Part shown: in pieces, positions 9,240 through 18,198 of the stretch
Position numbering within the stretch: the first letter of the stretch is position 1
Layout: each line of letters begins with the position of its first letter
Source: Natrinema gelatinilyticum
GTDB lineage: Archaea; Halobacteriota; Halobacteria; Halobacteriales; Natrialbaceae
DNA length: 64,000 nt
Assembly (NCBI RefSeq): GCF_024266705.1
Contig: NZ_CP100756.1
Location: 1,364,001-1,428,000 of the forward strand
Direction of reading: 5' to 3'
Notes under the pieces: model-generated
Databases searched by the model: none
Told to the model about the DNA's origin: nothing
The model's input: only the letters and a program-made list of their open reading frames with translations
Made by a program: the position numbers and the translations under genes

Positions 9240-10562
9240 ATGGCGACGAAAACGCCGAGCGAGGCCGACATTCTGCGGCCGATCGGGACGACCTCGAGAA
9301 CGTACTTTCTGATGGTCGGGATAGCGGGGCTCGCGCTTCTCGCCTTCCTCGTCGGCTGGGCCTATCAACTCGAAGAGGGACTGGTCGTCACCGCTCTCGG
9401 TGACTGGGGCAGCGGTGGTGGCGTCACGTGGGGGATCTACATCGGCGCGTTCATCTGGTGGGTCGGAATCGCCCACGGGGGGATCATCCTCTCGGCTGCG
9501 GTCAGGCTGCTCGGAATGGACCGATACATGCCCGTCGCGCGTCTCGCCGAACTGTTGACCATCAGTGGCCTCTCCGCCGCGGGCTTCTACATTATCGTCC
9601 ACCTCGGCCGACCCGACCGGATGGTCACGAGCGTCATCGGCCACTACCACATCACTGTCCACGCCTCCCCGCTGGTGTGGGACGTGACCGTCATCACGGC
9701 CTACTTCGTGCTGACGGCGACCTACCTTGGACTGACTCTGCGTTACGACGTGAGCCGACTGCGCGATCAGCTGCCGGATCGACTCGATCCGATTTACCGG
9801 GTCATGACGATCGGCTACACCGAGAAAGAAGACCAGGTCGTCGAGCGGATGGTCTGGTGGCTCGCGCTCGCGATCATCATCATGGCCCCGCTCTTGCTTC
9901 ACGGCGGCGTCATCCCGTGGCTGTTCGCCGTCCTGCCGTCGATGCCGACCTGGTTCGGCGGCGTTCAGGGACCGCAGTTCCTCACGATCGCCCTCACGTC
10001 GGCCATCAGCGGCGTGATCATCCTCTCGTACGCATTCCGGCGTGCCTACGACTGGGACCACATCTTCACGGACGACATCTTCCGCGGACTGCTCCTCTGG
10101 CTCGGCTTCTTCTGCCTGCTGTTCCTGTGGCTGCAACTCCAGCAGAACATCACCGGCCTGTTCACGGCACCGGTCGATCTGACCATCGCGGCACTGGCCA
10201 GAGCCACCAATCCGATCTACCTCACGTCGATGACGCTCGTCTTCGTGACCCTCTCGTACATCTTCGCCCAGGCCATCCGGCCGACGCTGTTCACCAAGCG
10301 ACGGGCCATCGTCTCCGGCCTCGCCGTCCTCACCGCGACGATCCTCGAGAAAGTCCTGTTCGTCGTCGAGGGGTTCCTCCACCCGACGTTCGACATCTAC
10401 GCCGCCGTGCCGGGTGTCTACATCCCGAGTTTGATCGAACTTGCCTCCATCACCGGGACGATCGGGATGGTCTGTCTGATCTTCCTCACCGTCGCCAAGA
10501 TCTTCCCGGTCGTCGAACTCCACGCAATCGAACACCTGCGGGACGAATACGAACACGAGTAG
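9240..10562 (+). CDS. NrfD/PsrC-family membrane protein, orphan
   Basis: A 440-residue polytopic protein with about ten hydrophobic helices. WGIYIGAFIWWVGIAHGGIILSA, AGFYIIVHLGRPDRM and WDVTVITAYFVLTATYLGL are typical of the quinone-interacting NrfD/PsrC/HybB subunit of respiratory molybdopterin or polysulfide reductases. These normally pair with a ferredoxin-like Fe-S subunit and a catalytic subunit, yet none is encoded on either side. It may serve a complex encoded elsewhere. A GTG six codons upstream (9222) is an alternative start. The preceding 210 bp show no gene. Confidence 0.85.
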   Translation: MATKTPSEADILRPIGTTSRTYFLMVGIAGLALLAFLVGWAYQLEEGLVVTALGDWGSGGGVTWGIYIGAFIWWVGIAHGGIILSAAVRLLGMDRYMPVARLAELLTISGLSAAGFYIIVHLGRPDRMVTSVIGHYHITVHASPLVWDVTVITAYFVLTATYLGLTLRYDVSRLRDQLPDRLDPIYRVMTIGYTEKEDQVVERMVWWLALAIIIMAPLLLHGGVIPWLFAVLPSMPTWFGGVQGPQFLTIALTSAISGVIILSYAFRRAYDWDHIFTDDIFRGLLLWLGFFCLLFLWLQLQQNITGLFTAPVDLTIAALARATNPIYLTSMTLVFVTLSYIFAQAIRPTLFTKRRAIVSGLAVLTATILEKVLFVVEGFLHPTFDIYAAVPGVYIPSLIELASITGTIGMVCLIFLTVAKIFPVVELHAIEHLRDEYEHE

Positions 10563-10870
10563 CGAGTACGGAACAGCGAGCGTCGGGTGAATTGACGACC
10601 GTCCGATCGGCTCTGGACAGCGCAGACCCCTGCGAGTGGAACGATCGGACTGCGTACGATCTACCACAGCCGGCGGGATAGCCCTCGAGCCGTGCTGACG
10701 GGCTGGCGTTTCGAACGCAGTCCCCCGGCCTCGAGCCGACTCGCGGAGGTCCGCTCGAGGCCAGTTGGCGGATAACTGCCACCAGCAACTATTTACCGTA
10801 GTGTGCTAAATATGTTTTTAGAGATGTCTAATCTTTGGACCTACGATCTCCAATCTACGGGTGATATTCC
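10563..10870. other. Intergenic region upstream of the metal exporter
   Basis: About 308 bp. The first 220 bp are GC-rich and show no credible reading frame. The last 80 bp are AT-rich and hold a promoter-like segment (GCTAAATATG, 10805-10814) and the inverted repeat annotated separately. Confidence 0.5.
10818..10831. promoter_or_regulatory. Candidate operator TTAGA-N4-TCTAA
   Basis: A perfect 5-bp inverted repeat with a 4-bp spacer (TTAGAGATGTCTAA). It sits directly downstream of the TATA-like ATATG and 40 bp before the GTG of a putative heavy-metal or manganese exporter. The half-site TTAG..CTAA resembles boxes bound by haloarchaeal DtxR-family (Idr/SirR) metalloregulators, so metal-dependent control is plausible but inferred. 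Confidence 0.45.
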
Positions 10871-12094
10871 GTGAACGAGGTTCTGGAGGTCTTGCTCGCG
10901 TCGCTCAGAGACGGCTACGTGCAGGTCAGCGCGTTCGTCGCGATGACGGTACTGGCGTTTGGACTGCTCCAGTACAAGACCGGCGGCGCCGTGATCGGCG
11001 CGATCGAAGACAACGAGCGACTCCAGGTGTTGTTCGGCGGCTTCCTCGGGTTGACCCCCGGGTGCGGCGGTGCGATCGTCGTTATGCCACTGTACGTCCG
11101 CGGAACGGTCAGTTTCGGGACGGTCGTCGCGACGCTCGGTGCGACCGCTGGCGACTCGGCGTTCGTCATCCTCGCGCTCGCACCGGAGGCCGCGCTCTAC
11201 GCGTACGCCATCGCCTTCGCCGCGTCTGTCACAACGGGCTACCTCGTCGACTCCATCGGACTGGGCGTCGGCCGCGTCGACGCCGCCGTCGCGAAACTGT
11301 CACCCGCGATGACCGACGGTGGCACCGTCGTCGACGGCGGTATCCGACCGAATCCCGCCCACGATTACAGTGGACCGACGCCCACGCACGCCCACGCGTC
11401 GGGACCGGACCGCCGCTCTCGAGTGCTCACTCCTCTCTCGCACCTCGTCCACGTCGCATGGTGGGGAACTGCCATCGCCGGCTTGCTGTTCGGGACGATC
11501 TACTTGCTCCGCGGCGGTCCCGAGGTCGCACTTACGCTCGGCGTCGGCTTCGATGGTCTCTTCACGGTCGTCGGCATCGTCGGCGCAGTGCTCTCGCTGT
11601 ACCTCTACGCCGTCGGCCGCCACTACGTCGGTGAAGGGTCGATCGCCCGCGCTCGAGACTCCTTCAGGTCGGCCTACGACACGCTCACGCACGCGGCAAT
11701 GGAGACCAGTTTCGTCACTGTCTGGGTCCTCGCAGCCTTCCTCGTTTACGAGTACGCCGTCCTCTTCACCGGAGTGAACGTCGCTACCATCGCCGCGGCG
11801 GCGGGCGTGCTGGCGCCTATCGGCGGCGCGGCCGTCGGGTTGATCCCCGGCTGTGGCCCCCAGATCCTGCTGGCCAGCGTCTACGCCGAGGGGAGCCTGC
11901 CCTTCTCCGCGCTGACCGCCAACTCGATCGCTCAGGACGGCGACGCGCTATTCCCCCTGCTGGCGGTCGATGCCAGGGCTGCCGTCGTCGCGACAGTCTA
12001 CAACTTTCTGCCCGCGGTCGTCGTCGGCGTCGCGCTCAACCTGCTATGGGGTCCCGTCTTCGGGATGACCGAGTTCGGGTTCGGCGTCCTCTGA
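10871..12094 (+). CDS. Putative manganese/heavy-metal exporter (ArsP_2-like, about 10 TM)
   Basis: A 407-residue membrane protein built as two similar halves. The paired signatures are GLTPGCGGAIVVMPLY...ATAGDSAFVILA in the first half and GLIPGCGPQILLASVY...QDGDALFPLLA in the second. Cys-containing PGCG loops followed by a conserved Asp are characteristic of the family called putative 10TM heavy-metal exporter or putative manganese transporter. A His-containing acidic loop (about residues 155-175, PTHAHASGPD) separates the halves. Start is GTG at 10871. An inverted repeat overlaps its promoter. The last base of the stop codon is the first base of palindromic element copy 2. Confidence 0.8.
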   Translation: MNEVLEVLLASLRDGYVQVSAFVAMTVLAFGLLQYKTGGAVIGAIEDNERLQVLFGGFLGLTPGCGGAIVVMPLYVRGTVSFGTVVATLGATAGDSAFVILALAPEAALYAYAIAFAASVTTGYLVDSIGLGVGRVDAAVAKLSPAMTDGGTVVDGGIRPNPAHDYSGPTPTHAHASGPDRRSRVLTPLSHLVHVAWWGTAIAGLLFGTIYLLRGGPEVALTLGVGFDGLFTVVGIVGAVLSLYLYAVGRHYVGEGSIARARDSFRSAYDTLTHAAMETSFVTVWVLAAFLVYEYAVLFTGVNVATIAAAAGVLAPIGGAAVGLIPGCGPQILLASVYAEGSLPFSALTANSIAQDGDALFPLLAVDARAAVVATVYNFLPAVVVGVALNLLWGPVFGMTEFGFGVL

Positions 12095-12174
12095 TACGGA
12101 CTACTGTACGTCATTGCCGGTGCAACCGCGACCGTCCTGCGGGTGCACCGGTACATCGTTACAGCAGACCGTAT
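12094..12174. repeat. 81-bp palindromic element, copy 2 (between exporter and uvrB)
   Basis: Same length and ends as copy 1 (ATACGG...CCGTAT), again beginning at the last base of a CTCTGA stop. Its left arm matches the reverse complement of copy 1's right arm (CGGACTACTGTACGTCATT) and its right arm matches copy 1's left arm. The central CCGCGACCGTCCTGCGG keeps the same orientation in both. It lies between the convergent ends of the exporter and uvrB, and could terminate transcription from both sides. Confidence 0.85.
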
Positions 12175-12202
12175 GAGCGGTGATCGAACCGTCCCCCTCC
12201 GC

Positions 12203-14260
12203 TCAGAACTCCTCGGTCGGCGGCGCGATCCCCTCGTCTTCGCCGCCCCCCAGTTCGAACTCGTCTCTCACTTCCCGAATCCGGTCTCGGATGTCCGCGG
12301 CCAGTTCGAACTCGAGGTTGCTCGCGGCCTCCTGCATCCGGTCCTCGAGATCGGCGATGTACCGCGCCGCCTCGTCCGTATCCTCGAGCGTGCGGCCTGA
12401 GACATCGCTGGTGTCGGTCTTGCTGCCCGGCAGATTGGTTTCGCCGACTTCCTTCTCGATCGTCGTGGGTTCGTAGCTGTGTTCCTCGTTGAACTCCTGT
12501 TGGATCTGACGGCGGCGCTTTGTTTCCTCGATAGCGGATTCCATCGCATTCGAGGGATCGTCGGCGTAGAGAACGACCTCGCCGTTGACGTTCCGCGCGG
12601 CCCGGCCCATCGTCTGAACGAGGGTCGTCTCCGATCGAAGGAATCCCTCCTGGTCGGCGTCGAGGATCGCTACGAGCGAGACCTCCGGGATGTCCAACCC
12701 CTCCCGCAAGAGGTTGATTCCAACGAGGACGTCGATCTCACCCAACCGAAGTGAACGGATGATCTCGTGGCGCTCCAAGGTGTCCGTCTCGTCGTGCATG
12801 TACGCCACGTCGACCCCGGCCTCCTCCAGGTACTCGGTCAGGTCCTCCGCCATGCGCTTCGTGAGGGTGGTGACGAGGGTGCGCTCGTCGCGGTCGATCC
12901 GTCCATCGATGCGGTCCATGAGGTCGTCGACCTGCCCCGTCGCGGGCGAGACCTCGACCTTCGGGTCGACGAGGTGGGTCGGGCGAACGATCTGTTCGAC
13001 GATGCGGTCGCTCTCTTCGCGCTCGTAGTCCCCCGGAGTTGCGCTGACGTACAGGGTCTGATCGGTCTTCTCCTCGAACTCCTCGAAGGTAAGCGGACGG
13101 TTGTCGTACGCCGTGGGAAGCCGGAATCCGTTCTCGACCAGCGAATCCTTGCGGGACTTATCGCCGGCGTACTGTCCGCGAACCTGCGGCAGCGTGACGT
13201 GCGATTCGTCGACCACGGTGAGAAAGTCGTCGGGGAAGTAATCGAGCAGCGTGTACGGCGCGTCGCCGGACTCCCGATCGGAGAGGTAGACCGAGTAGTT
13301 CTCGATCCCCGAACAGTAGCCCGTCTCCTGCATCATCTCGAGGTCGAACGTGGTTCGCTCCTCGATGCGCTGGGCGGCGATCAGGTCGCCCTGGCGCTCG
13401 AAGTAGGAAATGCGGGAGTCCAGGTCGTCGCGGATCTCGTCCATCGCCTGCTCGAGTGTCGTCTCCGGGATAGAGTAGTGCTCCGCGGGATGAATCAGGA
13501 CCGCCCGCTGCTCGCCCTGGGTCGTGCCCTCCAGGGGATCGACCTTGACCATTCGGTCGATTTCGTCTCCCCAGAGTTCGACGCGGACGGCGTACCGGCC
13601 GTACATGGGAAATATTTCGATCGTATCGCCGCGGACGCGGAACGTGCCCTGCGTGAAGTCGACGTCGTTGCGCTCGTAGTTCAGGTCGACGAGCTGTGCG
13701 AGGAGGTCGTCGCGACCGACCTCCTCGCCGACCTCGAGTCGTAGCGACATGTCGACGTAGTTTCGCGGGTCGCCGAGGCCGTAGATGGCCGACACCGAGG
13801 CGACGACGATCACGTCTTCGCGCGTGAGCAGCGAGCGGGTCGCGGAGTGGCGAAGCCGGTCGATCTCGTCGTTGATCGAGGCGTCCTTGTCGATGTAGGT
13901 GTCGGTCTGCTCGACGTAGGCCTCGGGCTGGTAGTAGTCGTAGTAGGAGACGAAGTACTCGACAGCGTTGTCCGGGAAGAGGTTCCGGAACTCCTCGTAG
14001 AGCTGGGCCGCCAGCGTCTTGTTGTGGGCGATCACGAGCGTCGGCTTCTCGATCTCCTCGAGTACCCACGAGACGGTGTTCGTCTTTCCCGATCCGGTCA
14101 CGCCGAGCAGGGTCTGTCTGTTCATCCCCGACCGGAACCCGTCGGCCAGTTGCTCGATCGCCTCCGGCTGGTCTCCCGCCGGTTCGAACGGGGCGTCGAC
14201 CTCGAAAGATAGGTCGACGTCAGGACGGTCCGGTTGCAGCGGGCCTCGACTCTCACTCAT
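12203..14260 (-). CDS. uvrB: Excinuclease ABC subunit B
   Basis: UvrB (685 residues) is the damage-verification helicase of nucleotide excision repair; it takes DNA from UvrA and recruits UvrC. Visible are Walker A ([12 protein letters not shown]), the aromatic beta-hairpin ([20 protein letters not shown]), helicase motifs [15 protein letters not shown] and [11 protein letters not shown], and motif VI (QTMGRAARN). The C-terminal UVR motif ([20 protein letters not shown]) binds UvrC. The start is ATG 14260 ([19 protein letters not shown]). An upstream in-frame extension to 14374 looks non-coding. It ends in an acidic tail and converges on the exporter across the palindromic repeat. Confidence 0.97.
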   Translation of the reverse strand: MSESRGPLQPDRPDVDLSFEVDAPFEPAGDQPEAIEQLADGFRSGMNRQTLLGVTGSGKTNTVSWVLEEIEKPTLVIAHNKTLAAQLYEEFRNLFPDNAVEYFVSYYDYYQPEAYVEQTDTYIDKDASINDEIDRLRHSATRSLLTREDVIVVASVSAIYGLGDPRNYVDMSLRLEVGEEVGRDDLLAQLVDLNYERNDVDFTQGTFRVRGDTIEIFPMYGRYAVRVELWGDEIDRMVKVDPLEGTTQGEQRAVLIHPAEHYSIPETTLEQAMDEIRDDLDSRISYFERQGDLIAAQRIEERTTFDLEMMQETGYCSGIENYSVYLSDRESGDAPYTLLDYFPDDFLTVVDESHVTLPQVRGQYAGDKSRKDSLVENGFRLPTAYDNRPLTFEEFEEKTDQTLYVSATPGDYEREESDRIVEQIVRPTHLVDPKVEVSPATGQVDDLMDRIDGRIDRDERTLVTTLTKRMAEDLTEYLEEAGVDVAYMHDETDTLERHEIIRSLRLGEIDVLVGINLLREGLDIPEVSLVAILDADQEGFLRSETTLVQTMGRAARNVNGEVVLYADDPSNAMESAIEETKRRRQIQQEFNEEHSYEPTTIEKEVGETNLPGSKTDTSDVSGRTLEDTDEAARYIADLEDRMQEAASNLEFELAADIRDRIREVRDEFELGGGEDEGIAPPTEEF

Positions 14261-14463
14261 TGTCTGATACAGGGAGTCGAGGCACTTTATCCACACGCAT
14301 GCCGGGTCGAAGACACCACTCACGAATCCCGTGTGCTTCTCAGAGACCCGTCTACCGACCAGAACGCACGCCACGCGTCGGGAACGTGAGGTCAGGCCAG
14401 AAAGTCGGCGGCCGAGTTCCCGACGGCTGTCCGCGGTATTCGTCGAAGTGGGCGAATCGAATC

Positions 14464-15225
14464 CTACTTTTTCATTTTCTCGTCCATCGGACCGTCTTCC
14501 ACCCGTTTCACGGTGAATTCTCGGCCCTCCGTCCCCGCCGGTGGGTTGGCGTAGCCGATTGCATACGCGGAGTACGCGACGCCGATTTCGCGCGCGGCCT
14601 CGAACGACAGGAGCGTCGTCTCGGGATCTCCAGCCGGTCGGATCGAAACGGTGAAGGTGCCCGCGGGAAGGGCGGCGTAGTCGGTCGATTCGCCGAACGA
14701 CAGGCCCTCGAAGAGGAGTTCGTCTTCCACGTAAATGTCGACGGTAGGCGCGTCGGGCACCGTGTGAATCACTCGAGCGAGCGCCGAGCCGGCGTCGAGC
14801 AGGACGAGCGGCTCGAACGAACTCGCGCCAAGTTCTCCGATGGCCGCGATGGTGTAGAACGCGGGCTGGAGCGTGACATCGCCCTCGAACGCGACGGTGC
14901 CCGGGTCACCGGCCGCCGTAATCTTCACCGTGTAGGTGCCCGGTTCGATCTCGAGGTACGGGGACACGTCGCCGTAGGCGACGTTCGAGAGAACCTGATT
15001 GCCGTCGACGTAGACGTCGACGTTCGGCGCATCCGGAGAGAAGTGTGCGACGCGAACGGCCGCACCCGGGGACTCGGCTGGTTTCTCGTCGTTCATCGAT
15101 TTCTCGTCAGGTTTCGGCCGCTTGTCGTCCGGGTGTTCGCCGATGGCCATCGCAACGCCGCTCGCTGCAGTCAGTCCACCGGCAGCACCCATGGCTTTCA
15201 TCGCAGTGCGTCGTGACACTTGCAT
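14464..15225 (-). CDS. Exported DUF4397 protein with Tat signal
   Basis: A 253-residue secreted protein. The N-terminus carries a twin-arginine signal ([22 protein letters not shown]) followed by a charged linker rich in Lys/Asp ([10 protein letters not shown]). Two DUF4397 modules follow: [21 protein letters not shown]...PGTYTVKIT, and [22 protein letters not shown]...AGTFTVSIR. The repeated HxxPDAPxVDxYV motif is diagnostic. DUF4397 modules are beta-sandwich cell-surface domains of unknown ligand. An in-frame ATG eight codons upstream is possible, but 15225 places the Tat motif at the usual position. It ends with the Lys-rich MDEKMKK. Confidence 0.88.
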   Translation of the reverse strand: MQVSRRTAMKAMGAAGGLTAASGVAMAIGEHPDDKRPKPDEKSMNDEKPAESPGAAVRVAHFSPDAPNVDVYVDGNQVLSNVAYGDVSPYLEIEPGTYTVKITAAGDPGTVAFEGDVTLQPAFYTIAAIGELGASSFEPLVLLDAGSALARVIHTVPDAPTVDIYVEDELLFEGLSFGESTDYAALPAGTFTVSIRPAGDPETTLLSFEAAREIGVAYSAYAIGYANPPAGTEGREFTVKRVEDGPMDEKMKK

Positions 15226-15491
15226 GGTACGGTCGGGAAGGCGGCCCATGACATGAAAAAGGAGCCAGTCAGTATCACGTGTCGGTCAGATATTTCTGGC
15301 CGAAGTCGCGGGGTACAGATCGTCTCTGTTTCGAATACGGTTCCTACACGAGTCGGCACGCGACGATAGGTGCCGACACACTGCGGTAGGTCGACCGTAG
15401 TCCCGTGTACGAGTCGCTTTCCGAGCGGACGATGATCGAACGTTGCCGTTGCCCGGCCAACAGTTATGCGACCCGTGGTCGTTGGCCCGAT

Positions 15492-15758
15492 ATGACGCAG
15501 GGCCTCCAGCAAGCCAGCAGCGACCTCGAGGACGCCGCGGAAACGGCCGACGGCGATCTACGCGACACCCTCCGGGAGACCGCACGCGAGTTCGACGAAC
15601 TCGCACGAGGTGACGCGGTCGCAGATCACGCCGTCCTCGACGCACATCTCAACGCGCTCCGGCAGGCACGCGAGCGGGTGGGCGGCGACACGGAAGCGAA
15701 ACTCGAATCGGCCATCGAGGCGGCGGAGGACTATCGGGAGAGCCTCAGTCAGGCCTGA
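15492..15758 (+). CDS. Small helical acidic protein, unknown
   Basis: An 88-residue protein starting MTQGLQQASSDLEDAAETAD. It is almost entirely amphipathic helix with heptad-like spacing (LRDTLRETAREFDELARGD, LDAHLNALRQARERV, LESAIEAAEDYRESL), suggesting a three-helix bundle. Similar short helical proteins are widespread and uncharacterised in haloarchaea. The ATG at 15492 gives the best start. The upstream in-frame codons (Cys/Arg-rich) look non-coding. Confidence 0.7.
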   Translation: MTQGLQQASSDLEDAAETADGDLRDTLRETAREFDELARGDAVADHAVLDAHLNALRQARERVGGDTEAKLESAIEAAEDYRESLSQA

Positions 15759-16118
15759 GAGCCGAACCGACGGCGGAGACACCGCGACTGCTTTTCTCAG
15801 CCCGACCGCCGATCCCACCCCCCGACGCGGGCTCGCAGGATCGGCAGTCGGAAGGTGACGGGACGAGGTCTCCTCTCGGAAATGGACCGATCGTCGCGCG
15901 TTCGCCCCGACCTCCGTTCTCACCCGGGTCGAGGTACTCGCATCCGGACCGAGAGCCGAGGCGCTTCGCGCCGAGATACCGGGTATCGGTCCCGCGACCG
16001 GTGACTGCTCGATTCGCGCCCAGCCCGATCGACCGACGAGCCGAGTGTGCTCGAAACATAAATCTAGCTATAGCACACATACACGACTCATGATCGAACG
16101 GGAGATGGACTGCGCGCG
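15759..16118. other. Intergenic region upstream of SLC13 permease 1
   Basis: About 360 bp without a supported gene. The first 280 bp are GC-rich and featureless to my reading. The last 75 bp contain an AT-rich promoter-like core flanked by an inverted repeat, listed separately. Confidence 0.45.
16045..16078. promoter_or_regulatory. Promoter core bracketed by GTGTGCT/AGCACAC inverted repeat
   Basis: Two 7-bp half-sites (GTGTGCT at 16045-16051 and AGCACAC at 16072-16078) flank a 20-bp AT-rich stretch containing ACATAAATC. The layout, two half-sites around a TATA-like core 40 bp before the start codon, suggests a repressor site controlling the permease gene. Which regulator binds is unknown. 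Confidence 0.4.
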
Positions 16119-18140
16119 ATGATCGGGGCCGAGTTATCGGGCGGTGTGCCGGTGGTATTCGGACTCATCGCCGTCGCCCTCGCCCTATTCGTGTCGGAGG
16201 CAATTCCCAGCGACGTGACGGCAATCGGGATCATGGTCTCGCTCGCGGCGCTGGAACCGCTGACGGGCGTCGGCCATCGGGCGGCGATCTCGGGATTCGC
16301 CAACACGGCGACGGTAACGATCGTCGCGATGTATATGCTCAGCGCGGGCGTCCAGCAAACTGGCGTCGTCCAGCGACTGGGGCTCTCGCTCGCGGCGTTC
16401 GCGAAGGGTGACGAGACGCGGGCGCTCGCGGCGACGGTCGCCACGGCGGGGCCGATCGCGGGGTTCATCAACAACACGCCCGTCGTCGCGATCTTCGTTC
16501 CGATGATCTCCGACCTCGCCGAGAAGGCCGGCGTCTCCCCGTCGAAACTGCTCTTGCCCCTCTCGTACGCGGCGATTCTGGGCGGTACCCTGACGCTCGT
16601 CGGGACGTCGACGAACCTGCTCGCGAGCGAATTCGCCGCCGAGCTGCTCGATCGTGGGCCGATCGGAATGTTCGAGTTCGCTCCCCTCGGGATCGTCGTC
16701 TTCGCCGTCGGCGTCGGCTACCTCATGACCGTCGGCCGTTGGCTGACGCCCGCGCGGATTCCGGTCGAGGCGGACCTCGTCGAAGAGTTCGATCTCGAGG
16801 ATCACCTCACTCAAGTCCGCGTCAGGGCGGATTCAGTGCCGGTCGGACAGACGATCGACGAACTCGAGGCCGGGACCGAAGCGAAGGTCCGCATCCTCCA
16901 ACGTCGGCGAGAAGTGGACAGCGACGCACGGGTCGGAGAGGACGACAGCGTGTTCGAGTTCGGCGAGGGCGGCGAACGAGGCCGCGGCGCGAGTTCGGAT
17001 CGGACAGGGCCCGACCAACGACTCCGCCGCGGCGAGAACAGAGAATTGGCCCCGGACGCCGCCGGTCTCGACGAACCGTCGCCCGACGCGAGCGAAACGT
17101 TCGCGACGGTCGAGACGGACCGGCAGATTCGAGAGGGCGACGTCCTCACGGTCCACGGCAATCTGCAGGCGGTCAACCGCTTCGTCGAGAATCAGGGGCT
17201 GCGCCAGCTCCTCCGGGACCAGGTGACCGAGGAAACGTTCGACGAGGGCACCAGCGAAGATCTGTTGGCCAAAGCCGTCGTCCCAGAAGCCTCGCCGTAC
17301 GTCGGCGAGACGGTCTCCGAAACGCGCCTCCGGGAGATTTACCGGCTGACCGTGCTGGCGATCCGCCGCGACGGCCAGTTGCTCCGGACCGGTCTCGACG
17401 AAATCGGGCTCGAGGCCGGGGACCTCCTCCTGATCCAGACGGTCCCGAGTACGCTCGAGTACTTCACCGAAACCGGAGATCTCGTCATCGTCGACGACGG
17501 CGCCGTCGACCGGGTGCTCGGAGACGGGATCGACGAGACCGCCCCGCTTTCCCCGAAGACGCCGGTCGCGATCGCCGTTATGGCGGGCGTGGTCAGTACC
17601 GCCGCACTCGGGCTCGTTTCCATCGTCATTTCGGCGCTGGCCGGCGTCTTTCTGATGATCGTTACCGGCTGTCTGTCGACCGCCGATGCCTACGACGCCG
17701 TCTCGTGGAACGTCGTGTTCCTGCTCGCCGGGGTGATTCCGCTGGGCGTCGCATTGGAAGCGACCGGTGGGTCGCAGTTCATAGCCCGTGGACTGGTCGC
17801 GTCGGCCGAGTTCCTCCCCCTCGTCGGGGTGCTCTTCCTGGTCGCGATCGCGACGGGGCTGCTGGCGAACGTCATCACGCCGGTCGCGACGGTCGTGCTG
17901 ATGATTCCCGTCGCCGTCGACACCGCGGGGAGCCTTGGCGCCGTGCGGTTTTCTTTTCTCCTGTCGGTGCTGTTCGCATCGGCGACCTCGTTCATGACGC
18001 CGGTGGGGTACCAGACGAACCTGATGGTTTACGGGCCGGGCGGGTACGAATTCTATGACTTCGTGAGAGTCGGCGCTCCCCTACAGGTGCTGCTCGCGGG
18101 CGTCACGACGGTCGGAATCGCCCTCATCTGGGGGATATAA
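16119..18140 (+). CDS. SLC13-family permease with TrkA-C (RCK-C) domains, paralog 1
   Basis: A 673-residue membrane transporter of the DASS/SLC13 (ArsB/NhaD superfamily) type, expected to import sulfate, phosphate or dicarboxylates with Na+. The duplicated signature is present: GFINNTPVVAIFVPM near residue 115, and MTPVGYQTNLMVYGPGGY near the C-terminus. Between the two transmembrane halves lie two cytosolic RCK-C domains. Their split is marked by a long charged insertion (about residues 270-330, rich in Glu, Arg and Ser) that paralog 2 at 52775-54571 lacks. ATG 16119 is preceded by a promoter with an inverted repeat. Confidence 0.88.
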   Translation: MIGAELSGGVPVVFGLIAVALALFVSEAIPSDVTAIGIMVSLAALEPLTGVGHRAAISGFANTATVTIVAMYMLSAGVQQTGVVQRLGLSLAAFAKGDETRALAATVATAGPIAGFINNTPVVAIFVPMISDLAEKAGVSPSKLLLPLSYAAILGGTLTLVGTSTNLLASEFAAELLDRGPIGMFEFAPLGIVVFAVGVGYLMTVGRWLTPARIPVEADLVEEFDLEDHLTQVRVRADSVPVGQTIDELEAGTEAKVRILQRRREVDSDARVGEDDSVFEFGEGGERGRGASSDRTGPDQRLRRGENRELAPDAAGLDEPSPDASETFATVETDRQIREGDVLTVHGNLQAVNRFVENQGLRQLLRDQVTEETFDEGTSEDLLAKAVVPEASPYVGETVSETRLREIYRLTVLAIRRDGQLLRTGLDEIGLEAGDLLLIQTVPSTLEYFTETGDLVIVDDGAVDRVLGDGIDETAPLSPKTPVAIAVMAGVVSTAALGLVSIVISALAGVFLMIVTGCLSTADAYDAVSWNVVFLLAGVIPLGVALEATGGSQFIARGLVASAEFLPLVGVLFLVAIATGLLANVITPVATVVLMIPVAVDTAGSLGAVRFSFLLSVLFASATSFMTPVGYQTNLMVYGPGGYEFYDFVRVGAPLQVLLAGVTTVGIALIWGI

Positions 18141-18198
18141 CACGGATCAGCAGTCTCGAGCCTGCCTCTGCCGTCCGCGCGGGCGTTCGATCGATCGG

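Noticed and set aside
9171..10667. Long minus-strand open frame opposite the NrfD-type gene
   Set aside because: Composition (Asp/Arg/Glu-rich, no helices) is that of a shadow; the plus strand encodes about ten clear helices.
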